This document shows, in pieces, positions 1-6,407 of a DNA stretch of 9,645 nucleotides. Below the pieces are notes generated by a model. It worked only from the letters and a program-made list of their open reading frames with translations, made no database searches and had not been told where the DNA came from. Within the stretch, counting starts at the first letter, position 1. The number at the start of each line of letters is the position of its first letter. The stretch spans positions 1-9,645 of the forward strand of contig JAJCYL010000539.1 in assembly GCA_029262955.1 (NCBI GenBank). Direction: 5' to 3'. The position numbers and the translations under genes were made by a program. The stretch is from Cytophagales bacterium (GTDB lineage Bacteria > Bacteroidota > Bacteroidia > Cytophagales > Cyclobacteriaceae).

Positions 1-101
1 GAAGAAATAAAAGAATCATAACCCTTGGTGACAAAGTGATGGTAAGGGTGGTGGATACCAATATTGACCGAAGGACCATTGACCTGGAGTTTGTCAATTA
101 A
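1..101 (+). CDS. rnr: C-terminal end of a probable ribonuclease R (partial, cut by the window edge)
   Basis: The reading frame that begins at base 3 stays open to a TAA at 99-101 and encodes about 32 residues. They contain LGDKVMVRVVDTN and end IDLEFVN. The GDxVxVxV start and the final ID-L-F/V strand are typical of the last beta strands of an S1 RNA-binding domain. In Bacteroidota, RNase R (a 3'-to-5' exoribonuclease of the RNB family that degrades structured RNA) ends almost directly after such a domain, and the gene commonly lies next to a polyprenyl synthetase, as it does here. The catalytic RNB domain is outside the window, so the name rests on this short tail and the gene order. Another S1-domain protein is possible. 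Confidence 0.65.
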   Translation, partial: RNKRIITLGDKVMVRVVDTNIDRRTIDLEFVN

Positions 102-157
102 GATTAACCAAAACAAAAGCCTGTATCGAGATGTTGTTATCCAATTAAGTTTGCACA

Positions 158-1132
158 TTGAATAAGATTGAAAGATTCCAACAACTAATTAATCAGGAGA
201 TTGAAATTCTGAAATTGGGGAGTGAACCAGTTGAGGTTTATGATCCGATTTATTACATGCTGTCGATAGGGGGAAAGAGACTGAGGCCATTATTAGTGCT
301 CCTAGCGTACGAGATATTCAAATCTGATGTGAAAAGGGTAATTCATCCTGCATTGGCGGTTGAACTTTTTCACAACTTTACACTGGTTCACGATGATATA
401 ATGGACAAAGCACCCCTTCGAAGAGGGAAACAAACAATTCATGAAAAGTGGAGTCCGAATGTGGCCATCTTATCCGGGGATGTAATGTTTGTTAAGGTTT
501 ATCAATTGTTACAAAGCGTTGAACCGGACAAATTGCCTCATTCTTTAAACCTCTTTAATACTTGTGCAGTTGAGGTATGTGAAGGGCAGCAGTTGGATTT
601 GAATTTTGAAACACGCGATAAGGTCTCTGAGGAGGAGTATCTCGAAATGATTCGCCTTAAAACGGCTGTTTTATTAGGTTGTAGTTTGAATTTAGGAGCG
701 TACCTTGGCGGAGCCTCGGAGCGTGAGTGTCAATTATTGAAAGAATTTGGAGAAAATATAGGGGTTGGATTTCAGCTTAAAGATGATATTCTCGACGTTT
801 ATGGTGACAAAGATAAATTTGGTAAACAGGTAGGTGGAGACATCATTGCTAATAAGAAAACGTTACTATTCATCAAGGCTCAGGAGATGGCCAGAGGAGC
901 AGTTAAAAAAGAGCTCAACAACTACCTAAATACAACTGAGATTGACCCGGTCAAGAAAGTTGAGGCTGTAACCAACATTTATAATTCACTCGGGATTAAG
1001 CAGTTTGCTGAATCAAAAATGGATGAATACTTCGATAAAGGTTTCAATAAGTTGGAACAGATAGAAAGCTGCAATGAAAGTAAGTCAACACTCAAAGAAT
1101 TTACCAATTTTCTGATCAATCGGGACCACTAG
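158..1132 (+). CDS. Polyprenyl (trans-isoprenyl) diphosphate synthase, probably short to medium chain
   Basis: This 324-residue protein is a class I trans-prenyltransferase, which condenses isopentenyl diphosphate onto an allylic diphosphate in the cytoplasm. Visible motifs are GGKRLRP (38-44, diphosphate binding), the first Asp-rich motif HDDIMD (78-83) followed by R88-R89, the K168-T169 pair, and the second Asp-rich motif FQLKDDILD (205-213, with D209, D210 and D213), then FGKQVGGDI (221-229). The Asp motifs are intact, so it should be active. F74 lies five residues before the first Asp, a place where an aromatic side chain limits product length in geranylgeranyl-type synthases; a C15-C20 product is therefore an inference, and longer products cannot be excluded. 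The start is a TTG: an in-frame stop lies at 146-148 and the first in-frame ATG (residue 34) would remove the start of the fold. It lies 56 bases after the RNase R tail and 3 bases before the rhomboid gene, so it probably shares a transcript with the latter. Confidence 0.93.
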   Translation: MNKIERFQQLINQEIEILKLGSEPVEVYDPIYYMLSIGGKRLRPLLVLLAYEIFKSDVKRVIHPALAVELFHNFTLVHDDIMDKAPLRRGKQTIHEKWSPNVAILSGDVMFVKVYQLLQSVEPDKLPHSLNLFNTCAVEVCEGQQLDLNFETRDKVSEEEYLEMIRLKTAVLLGCSLNLGAYLGGASERECQLLKEFGENIGVGFQLKDDILDVYGDKDKFGKQVGGDIIANKKTLLFIKAQEMARGAVKKELNNYLNTTEIDPVKKVEAVTNIYNSLGIKQFAESKMDEYFDKGFNKLEQIESCNESKSTLKEFTNFLINRDH

Positions 1133-1135
1133 TCA

Positions 1136-1756
1136 ATGAGCTTCACAATCATTATTATTATTGTTACTATAGCCACCAGCCTCTACGCCTGGAATAATTC
1201 CAAAGTCTTTATGAAATGGATGATGCATCCATACCAGGTATATCAATCAGGAGAATATTACCGCTTTATCACTTCCGGATTCATTCATAGTAATTACGGA
1301 CACCTGGCTTTTAACATGATCACGTTTTACTTCTTCGGAAGGTACGTGGAGCAGGCATTTGGATATTATTTTGGAGCCCTGGGCAGTTATTATTTCCTTG
1401 CCCTATACATTTTGGGGATAATTGTTGCTGATATTCCGACCTATTGGAAAAATCGGACCAATGTTAATTACAGTGCAATTGGTGCTTCAGGGGGGGTGAG
1501 TGCTGTGCTATTCGCTAGTATATTGATTAATCCCGTTATGGAGATTTGTCTTTATTTCTTCATTTGTTTACCTGGCTTCGTATTGGGTAGCGGTTATTTG
1601 GTGTATTCCCTCTATTGGGGTAAAAATATGTCTGACAATATCAATCATGATGCCCATTTGTACGGAGCATTATTCGGTATGGTATTTACCGGGATATTGA
1701 GACCAACTTTGTTTGGTGAATTCTTACAGCAACTCCTGAGGTATACCCCGTTTTGA
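1136..1756 (+). CDS. Rhomboid-family intramembrane serine protease
   Basis: This 206-residue membrane protein has about six hydrophobic segments (roughly 3-19, 55-75, 80-100, 114-132, 136-160 and 173-190), the bacterial rhomboid core size. Hallmarks are visible in order. H51 and the GHLAFN stretch (H56, N60) match the conserved H...HL..N of helix 2. GASGG (116-120) supplies the catalytic Ser118. HDAHLYG (171-177) supplies the catalytic His174; this family often has AHLGG, so Tyr176 is a mild variation. The Ser-His dyad is complete, so an active protease that cleaves transmembrane segments is expected; the substrate cannot be read from the sequence. The N-terminus MSFTIIIIIV is almost purely hydrophobic and suggests insertion without a cleaved signal peptide. 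The ATG follows the prenyl synthase stop by 3 bases, which implies co-transcription. It converges with rpmA on the other strand. Confidence 0.9.
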   Translation: MSFTIIIIIVTIATSLYAWNNSKVFMKWMMHPYQVYQSGEYYRFITSGFIHSNYGHLAFNMITFYFFGRYVEQAFGYYFGALGSYYFLALYILGIIVADIPTYWKNRTNVNYSAIGASGGVSAVLFASILINPVMEICLYFFICLPGFVLGSGYLVYSLYWGKNMSDNINHDAHLYGALFGMVFTGILRPTLFGEFLQQLLRYTPF

Positions 1757-1766
1757 ATAAGGGCAT

Positions 1767-1796
1767 AAAAAAAGCGCTATCTATTCAGAGAGCGCT
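1767..1796 (-). terminator. Intrinsic terminator of the rplU-rpmA operon
   Basis: Read on the minus strand, AGCGCT (1796-1791) pairs with AGCGCT (1778-1773). An inner TCT/AGA pair lies beyond one mismatch, the loop is GAAT, and a run of seven U residues (1773-1767, partly overlapping the stem end) follows. It lies just past the rpmA stop codon at 1819. On the plus strand the hairpin is followed by AACATTAAG, not a U-run, so it probably does not stop the rhomboid transcript efficiently. Confidence 0.85.
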
Positions 1797-1818
1797 AACA
1801 TTAAGATTTCAAATTTTC

Positions 1819-2073
1819 CTATTCGTTGACTATAGATACGAAAGATCTGTTTTGTCTTCCTTTTTTGAATTCAACCGTTCCATTGACCAAAGCAAACAAA
1901 GTATGATCCTTACCCATCCCGACATTTGTACCTGGGTGGTGTTGTGTGCCTCTTTGACGGATCAGTATGTTACCAGCGATAACTTTTTCGCCGCCATACT
2001 TCTTTACGCCAAGACGTTTACTTTCGGATTCTCTTCCGTTATTGGAACTGCCGGCTCCTTTTTTATGTGCCAT
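1819..2073 (-). CDS. rpmA: 50S ribosomal protein L27
   Basis: The 84-residue product begins MAHKKGAGSSNNGRESESKR and continues with LGVKKYGG, IRQRGT and PGTNVGMGKDHTLFAL. These are the highly conserved L27 segments, and the length is typical. L27 binds 23S rRNA near the peptidyl transferase centre, where its basic N-terminus reaches towards the tRNA ends. Here the protein starts directly at the mature MAHKK form, without the cleavable N-terminal extension seen in Firmicutes, so no processing protease is needed. It is the second gene of a two-gene operon, 12 bases after rplU, and is followed by an intrinsic terminator. Confidence 0.98.
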   Translation of the reverse strand: MAHKKGAGSSNNGRESESKRLGVKKYGGEKVIAGNILIRQRGTQHHPGTNVGMGKDHTLFALVNGTVEFKKGRQNRSFVSIVNE

Positions 2074-2085
2074 GAGATAAAATTA

Positions 2086-2394
2086 TTATGCGATACTTTC
2101 TACTAAAACCTTTGTGAATTGCTGACGGTGACCATTCTTTTTCTTATAGCCTTTTCTTCTTTTCTTTTTAAAGACTATCACCTTGTCATCTTTAACGTGC
2201 TCCAGAATTTTTCCTGAAACCTTAGATCCTTTGATAGATGGAGTTCCTACTTTAACCTTACCATCGTTGTCTACTAACAGGACATTGTCGAATTCCACAG
2301 ACGCACCCTCTTCACCCACTAATCTTGGGGCATAAATGGACTTGTCTTTCTCAACTTTGAACTGTTTTCCCGCGATATCTACAATTGCGTACAT
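2086..2394 (-). CDS. rplU: 50S ribosomal protein L21
   Basis: The 102-residue product starts MYAIVDIAGKQFKVEKD and ends with the basic segment KKKRRKGYKKKNGHRQ (76-91) and FTKVLV. Both are diagnostic of L21, a primary 23S rRNA-binding protein of the large subunit, and the length is normal for the family. It is the first gene of the conserved rplU-rpmA pair, with a 12-base spacer to rpmA. No Shine-Dalgarno sequence precedes the ATG, as is usual in Bacteroidota. A consensus promoter lies about 28 bases upstream of the start codon, giving a short leader. Confidence 0.98.
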   Translation of the reverse strand: MYAIVDIAGKQFKVEKDKSIYAPRLVGEEGASVEFDNVLLVDNDGKVKVGTPSIKGSKVSGKILEHVKDDKVIVFKKKRRKGYKKKNGHRQQFTKVLVESIA

Positions 2395-2421
2395 CCTTTA
2401 ATGATTTCGAAAAATGGAGTG

Positions 2422-2452
2422 CAAAGATATAATGATCCTATTAACATACAAA
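2422..2452 (-). promoter_or_regulatory. Bacteroidota-type promoter of rplU-rpmA
   Basis: On the minus strand TTTG (2452-2449) is followed by a 19-base spacer and TATCTTTG (2429-2422). This is an exact match to the Bacteroidota housekeeping promoter (-33 TTTG, -7 TAnnTTTG). Transcription would begin near 2416, leaving a leader of about 20 bases before rplU. The pattern and spacing are seen directly; activity is inferred. Confidence 0.8.
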
Positions 2453-2480
2453 CCCCAAGGTGACATGTTTAGAATTATTA

Positions 2481-2512
2481 ATTATTATCATTTTTTTATC
2501 TTTTTTTTTACC
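2481..2512 (-). promoter_or_regulatory. A/T tracts upstream of the rplU promoter, possible UP-like element
   Basis: Plus-strand runs of seven T (2491-2497) and nine T (2501-2509), which read as A-tracts on the minus strand, lie about 30-60 bases upstream of the rplU -33 box. A-tracts in this position can raise the activity of strong ribosomal promoters by bending DNA or binding the polymerase alpha subunit. The tracts are seen directly; the role is inferred. They lie between divergent transcription units, so they could also serve the nrd side. Confidence 0.3.
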
Positions 2513-2636
2513 CCCATTTACGTCCAAAAAACAATGAAGTGATCGTTGCAAATTCGAGACGTAATGAGCTCAAAAATAACCATTTATACGTAACTATTTT
2601 AGCCGTTAATCCACCTGAAATTCTTGACTTCTACAC

Positions 2637-2668
2637 TTTGATTTTTTGACTCTGATTCAACATATTTG
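2637..2668 (+). promoter_or_regulatory. Candidate upstream promoter for nrdB-nrdA
   Basis: TTTG (2637-2640), a 20-base spacer and CATATTTG (2661-2668) match the Bacteroidota promoter in all but one position of the -7 box (C for T at the first base). Transcription would begin near 2675 and give a leader of about 160 bases. The start would lie inside the inverted repeat at 2671-2689. A second -7 candidate lies nearer to the gene, so which one is used is uncertain. Confidence 0.45.
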
Positions 2669-2670
2669 TA

Positions 2671-2689
2671 TGACTTCTTCGCGAAGTCA
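2671..2689. repeat. Perfect 7-bp inverted repeat in the nrdB upstream region
   Basis: TGACTTC (2671-2677) and GAAGTCA (2683-2689) are exact reverse complements around TTCGC. No T-run follows, so it is not an intrinsic terminator. It begins two bases after the CATATTTG box at 2661-2668, the usual place for a repressor operator, and it could equally fold as RNA if transcription starts farther upstream. A smaller repeat, GTTC (2692-2695) with GAAC (2701-2704), follows directly. TGACTTCT also occurs once more at 2625-2632. It does not resemble the AT-rich NrdR box consensus as I know it. Confidence 0.55.
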
Positions 2690-2757
2690 GGGTTCGGTCG
2701 GAACAATAAACCAGCAGATATTCAAAAAAGGTAACTTTTAATCAATTGAAAGGGCTT

Positions 2758-2784
2758 TTTGCTTTTTCGAGGGAGGTATCTTTG
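2758..2784 (+). promoter_or_regulatory. Candidate proximal promoter for nrdB-nrdA
   Basis: TATCTTTG at 2777-2784 is an exact TAnnTTTG -7 box. The nearest upstream TTTG (2758-2761) is only 15 bases away, shorter than the usual 17-23, so the -33 part is weak. Transcription would start near 2790 and give a leader of about 45 bases before the nrdB ATG at 2836. Confidence 0.45.
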
Positions 2785-2835
2785 GGCTTTAGAATTCGTT
2801 CATAATAATTAACAGTAAGATTACATTAGTAAACT

Positions 2836-3831
2836 ATGAGTAACGCCGTTCAAGGAGCAACCGAACCAATTCTACAGGAGAACAAAAAACGTTTTGTCCT
2901 GTTTCCAATTGAGCATCATGATATTTGGAAGTACTACAAACAGGCTGAAGCCAGTTTTTGGACCGCGGAAGAAATTGACCTGAGTCAGGACTTGAAAGAC
3001 TGGGCTAACCTGAATGATGGCGAGAGACATTTCATTAGTCATGTACTGGCCTTTTTCGCAGCGAGTGATGGAATCGTTAACGAAAACCTTGCTGAACACT
3101 TTGTTTCTGAAGTGCAGTACACTGAAGCTAAATTCTTTTACGGTTTCCAAATTGCGATAGAGAACATACACTCTGAGACCTATTCTCTTCTCATAGATAC
3201 CTATATAAAAGATAATAAGGAAAAGGACAGCCTACTCAATGCGATCGATACCATGGATTGTGTTAAGAGAAAGGCAGATTGGGCTTTAAGATGGATAGAT
3301 GAAGGATCATTCCAGGAGAGGCTGATTGCATTTGCTGCTGTGGAGGGAATTTTCTTTTCAGGCAGCTTCTGTTCAATTTTTTGGCTTAAGAAAAGAGGGT
3401 TAATGCCAGGACTTACATTTTCAAATGAGTTAATCTCAAGAGATGAGGGTCTACATTGTGATTTCGCCTGTCTACTTTATAACAATCACTTAAATACCAA
3501 ACTCTCAACAGAGACGGTACAGGAAATTATCAAAGATGCTGTTGCAATTGAGCAGGAATTTGTTACAGACTCTTTACCTGTGAAGTTAATTGGCATGAAT
3601 GCTGATTTGATGTGTAAATACATTGAATTTGTTGCGGATCGCTTATTATCTGAATTAGGATGTGAGAAAATCTACAATTCGACCAACCCTTTTGACTTCA
3701 TGGATATGATTTCTCTTCAAGGAAAAACTAACTTTTTTGAGAAGCGTGTTGCTGAATATCAAAAAGCCGGAGTAATGAACGAACAGTCTGATAATGAGTC
3801 ACATAAATTCTCAGTAGATGAAGACTTCTGA
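2836..3831 (+). CDS. nrdB: Class Ia ribonucleoside-diphosphate reductase, beta (radical) subunit
   Basis: The 331-residue protein is the small R2 subunit, which holds a di-iron centre and a stable tyrosyl radical and passes the radical to NrdA for the reduction of ribonucleoside diphosphates. All expected residues can be placed: metal ligands D78 (AASDGIV), E109 and H112 (IENIHSE), E170 (AAVEGIFF), and E204 and H207 (DEGLH); radical Tyr116; W42 (FWTAEE); and the C-terminal transfer residue Y308 (VAEYQKAGVM). The protein ends in FSVDEDF, an acidic-aromatic tail like the mammalian R2 peptide that docks on R1. The overall wording is closer to animal R2 than to E. coli NrdB. It is the first gene of a pair with nrdA (54 bases downstream), the reverse of the E. 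coli order. Radical Tyr and iron ligands are intact, so it is a standard class Ia protein, not a Tyr-less class Ic one. Confidence 0.97.
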   Translation: MSNAVQGATEPILQENKKRFVLFPIEHHDIWKYYKQAEASFWTAEEIDLSQDLKDWANLNDGERHFISHVLAFFAASDGIVNENLAEHFVSEVQYTEAKFFYGFQIAIENIHSETYSLLIDTYIKDNKEKDSLLNAIDTMDCVKRKADWALRWIDEGSFQERLIAFAAVEGIFFSGSFCSIFWLKKRGLMPGLTFSNELISRDEGLHCDFACLLYNNHLNTKLSTETVQEIIKDAVAIEQEFVTDSLPVKLIGMNADLMCKYIEFVADRLLSELGCEKIYNSTNPFDFMDMISLQGKTNFFEKRVAEYQKAGVMNEQSDNESHKFSVDEDF

Positions 3832-3834
3832 TCA

Positions 3835-3883
3835 AAAAATCGTAAATTTGTTATTAATCTACCTACCTAAAAATCGTGTAAAT
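3835..3883 (+). repeat. Imperfect direct repeat in the nrdB-nrdA spacer
   Basis: AAAAATCGTAAAT (3835-3847) recurs as AAAAATCGTGTAAAT (3869-3883), 34 bases apart and differing by a two-base insertion. Between them is a short tandem CTAC-CTAC-CTAA. The second copy ends two bases before the nrdA start codon. TAAATTTG (3843-3850) within the region also fits a -7 box, but no TTG lies at a proper distance upstream. The function is unknown and the repeat may be chance in AT-rich sequence. Confidence 0.35.
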
Positions 3884-3885
3884 CA

Positions 3886-6306
3886 ATGCTAGTAATTAAA
3901 AGAGACGGCCGCCGTGAATCGGTAAAATTCGATAAGATAACCGCCCGGATTGAAAAGCTCTGTTATGGTCTGAATACCCAATATGTAGAGCCCGTTGAAA
4001 TTGCAAAAAAGGTAATCAACGGAATTTATGATGGGGTTACTACTGTAGAGTTGGACAACCTCGCTGCGGAGATAGCGGCTACAATGACCACCAGACATCC
4101 TGAGTATGCCACTCTTGCAGCCAGGATAGCTATATCAAATCTTCACAAGGTAACCAGCAAGTCGTTTTCTAGCACCATGAAACGACTTTATACCTATGTT
4201 GATCCTAAAACAGAACAAAACGCTTCATTAATATCTAAAGAAGTATATGGCATAATTAAGAAACACGCCGCATTGTTAGATTCTACGATCATATATGATC
4301 GGGACTATAGCTATGACTATTTCGGATTTAAGACGCTTGAACGATCTTATTTGATGAAGATAGATGGCAAGGTAATCGAACGGCCTCAGCACATGCTGAT
4401 GAGAGTGGCGATTGGAATTCATATGGACGATATCGATGCAGCCATTGAGACCTACAATTTGCTTTCTCAAAAGTGGTTTACTCATGCTACGCCAACATTA
4501 TTTAATGCAGGTACACCAAAGCCTCAATTGTCTTCTTGCTTCCTACTACAAGTGAAGGATGATAGTATTGATGGTATTTACGATACGCTTAAGCAGTGTG
4601 CTAAGATTTCTCAATCTGCAGGAGGCATTGGGCTGAGCATTCACAATGTAAGGGCGACGGGTTCTTATATTAAAGGGACTAATGGAACGTCTAATGGTAT
4701 TGTGCCTATGCTGAGAAACTTTGACATGACGGCTCGTTACGTCGATCAGGGTGGAGGAAAAAGAAAAGGGAGTTTTGCGATGTACATTGAGCCTTGGCAC
4801 GCGGATATCTTCCAGTTCCTTGATCTTAAGAAAAATCATGGCAAAGAAGAATTACGGGCAAGAGATCTTTTTTATGCCCTGTGGATTCCAGACTTGTTTA
4901 TGAAGCGAGTCGAGGAAAATGGTGATTGGTCACTTTTCTGCCCTAATGAAGCGCCAGGATTACATGAGTGCTATGGCGAAGAGTTTGAAAGGCTCTATGA
5001 AAAATATGAAAAGGAAGGACGTGCAAGACAAACGATTAAGGCTCAAGAACTTTGGTTTGAAGTAGTAGAATCTCAAATTGAGACTGGTACACCGTACATG
5101 CTTTATAAGGACGCTTGTAACAAGAAATCTAACCAGAAGAACCTTGGTGTAATAAAGTCAAGTAATCTATGTACAGAAATTGTTGAATATACTGCTCCGG
5201 ACGAAGTTGCCGTTTGTAACCTCGCTTCAATTGCATTACCAAAATTTGTTAGCGAGGAAGGTGAGTTTGATCATCAACAGCTATATGATATCACAAAGGT
5301 GGTTACTAAAAACCTCAACAAGGTAATAGACATTAATTACTACCCGGTTGAAGAAGCTCGTAACTCTAATATGAGGCATCGTCCAATTGGGATTGGTGTC
5401 CAGGGGTTAGCGGATGCTTTCCTTTTGATGAGGCTTTCTTTCGATTCTCCTGAAGCGAGAAAATTGAATAAGGAAATTCATGAAACCATCTACTTTGGTG
5501 CCATGGAGGCTTCCATGGAATTGGCAATAGCTGATGGTCCATATAAGACATTTAAAGGATCTCCTGTTTCTAAAGGAATCTTTCAGTTTGATATGTGGGG
5601 TGTTACACCCGACTCGGGACGATGGGATTGGGAGAAACTCAAACGGGAGGTTAAGAAGAAGGGTGTTAGAAACTCTTTATTGCTGGCTCCAATGCCAACC
5701 GCCTCTACCTCTCAAATACTTGGTAATAACGAATGTTTTGAGCCTTATACCTCAAATATTTATACCCGTAGAACACTATCAGGAGAGTTCATTGTGGTGA
5801 ACAAGCACTTATTAAAGGATTTGATCGAACTAGGCTTGTGGAATGAGGGCATGAAAAATCGATTGATGTCTGAGAATGGATCTGTTCAGAATATTCCGGA
5901 GATCCCTGATAATATCAAGGAACTCTATCGTACGGTATGGGAGATTTCACAGAAGTCGATTATTGAAATGGCGGCTGACAGAGGTGCTTTCATTGATCAA
6001 AGTCAGAGTATGAATATCCACATTCAGGAACCAAACTTTGGCAAGATCACATCGATGCATTTCCATGCCTGGAAGAGTGGTTTGAAAACTGGTATGTATT
6101 ACCTGAGAACCAAGGCCGCAGTTGATGCGATCAAGTTTACAGTGGACAAGGGGGCCTTGAAACAGCCAGAGCCAGCAGTTGTCAAACAAAATGCTGCAGA
6201 AACTGTTGTCGTAGCGCAAACGACCGAGGATCAGAAATTCCAGGATCAAGAGGCAATAGCATGCTCACTGGATAATCCGGATGAATGTGATATGTGTGGT
6301 AGTTAG
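3886..6306 (+). CDS. nrdA: Class Ia ribonucleoside-diphosphate reductase, alpha (catalytic) subunit
   Basis: The 806-residue large subunit reduces NDPs to dNDPs using the radical supplied by NrdB. The N-terminal ATP-cone (about 1-90, starting with VIKRDGR) is the overall activity site; D57, the position whose change removes dATP inhibition in mammalian R1, is present. The specificity site keeps D226 and R256. The active site has C218 (QLSSC), N427, C429 and E431 (SSNLCTE) and C444 (VAVC), all at the same numbers as in the human enzyme. Y738-Y739 (TGMYYL) continue the radical path. The tail after about 755 is a flexible linker ending in CDMCGS, whose C801 and C804 would relay electrons from thioredoxin or glutaredoxin. 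ATP and dATP control is therefore predicted. The gene lies 54 bases after nrdB and is followed by a strong terminator. The ATG at 3886 matches the expected N-terminus, and there is no sign of an intein or frameshift. Confidence 0.98.
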   Translation: MLVIKRDGRRESVKFDKITARIEKLCYGLNTQYVEPVEIAKKVINGIYDGVTTVELDNLAAEIAATMTTRHPEYATLAARIAISNLHKVTSKSFSSTMKRLYTYVDPKTEQNASLISKEVYGIIKKHAALLDSTIIYDRDYSYDYFGFKTLERSYLMKIDGKVIERPQHMLMRVAIGIHMDDIDAAIETYNLLSQKWFTHATPTLFNAGTPKPQLSSCFLLQVKDDSIDGIYDTLKQCAKISQSAGGIGLSIHNVRATGSYIKGTNGTSNGIVPMLRNFDMTARYVDQGGGKRKGSFAMYIEPWHADIFQFLDLKKNHGKEELRARDLFYALWIPDLFMKRVEENGDWSLFCPNEAPGLHECYGEEFERLYEKYEKEGRARQTIKAQELWFEVVESQIETGTPYMLYKDACNKKSNQKNLGVIKSSNLCTEIVEYTAPDEVAVCNLASIALPKFVSEEGEFDHQQLYDITKVVTKNLNKVIDINYYPVEEARNSNMRHRPIGIGVQGLADAFLLMRLSFDSPEARKLNKEIHETIYFGAMEASMELAIADGPYKTFKGSPVSKGIFQFDMWGVTPDSGRWDWEKLKREVKKKGVRNSLLLAPMPTASTSQILGNNECFEPYTSNIYTRRTLSGEFIVVNKHLLKDLIELGLWNEGMKNRLMSENGSVQNIPEIPDNIKELYRTVWEISQKSIIEMAADRGAFIDQSQSMNIHIQEPNFGKITSMHFHAWKSGLKTGMYYLRTKAAVDAIKFTVDKGALKQPEPAVVKQNAAETVVVAQTTEDQKFQDQEAIACSLDNPDECDMCGS

Positions 6307-6330
6307 AAAATTGGTTTAAGAATCATATAT

Positions 6331-6364
6331 AACCCCGCTGACTTATCAGCGGGGTTTTTGTTTT
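6331..6364 (+). terminator. Intrinsic terminator of nrdB-nrdA
   Basis: AACCCCGCTGA (6331-6341) and TCAGCGGGGTT (6346-6356) form a perfect 11-bp stem around CTTA, followed by TTTTTGTTTT (6355-6364). It begins 25 bases after the nrdA stop. The convergent universal stress gene meets it from the other side. On that strand the hairpin is followed only by ATATATGATTC, so it is at best a weak terminator there. Confidence 0.95.
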
Positions 6365-6407
6365 CGTCCAATGCTTTTAGAATAATTGAAATACTCGCTA
6401 TTGTAAT

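Noticed and set aside
1136..1756. Possibility that the rhomboid is an inactive pseudoprotease.
   Set aside because: GASGG with Ser118 and AHLYG with His174 preserve the catalytic dyad; only a minor Gly-to-Tyr variation is seen.
1753..2106. A 117-residue open frame on the plus strand overlapping rpmA.
   Set aside because: It is the antisense shadow of ribosomal protein L27, which is unmistakable on the minus strand, and its product resembles nothing known.
3843..3850. TAAATTTG as a promoter for nrdA alone.
   Set aside because: No TTG or TTTG lies 17-23 bases upstream, so it was noted only within the spacer repeat.
2872..6249. Several 61-100 residue open frames inside nrdB and nrdA on either strand.
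   Set aside because: They overlap fully conserved ribonucleotide reductase codons in other frames and have no recognisable motifs.
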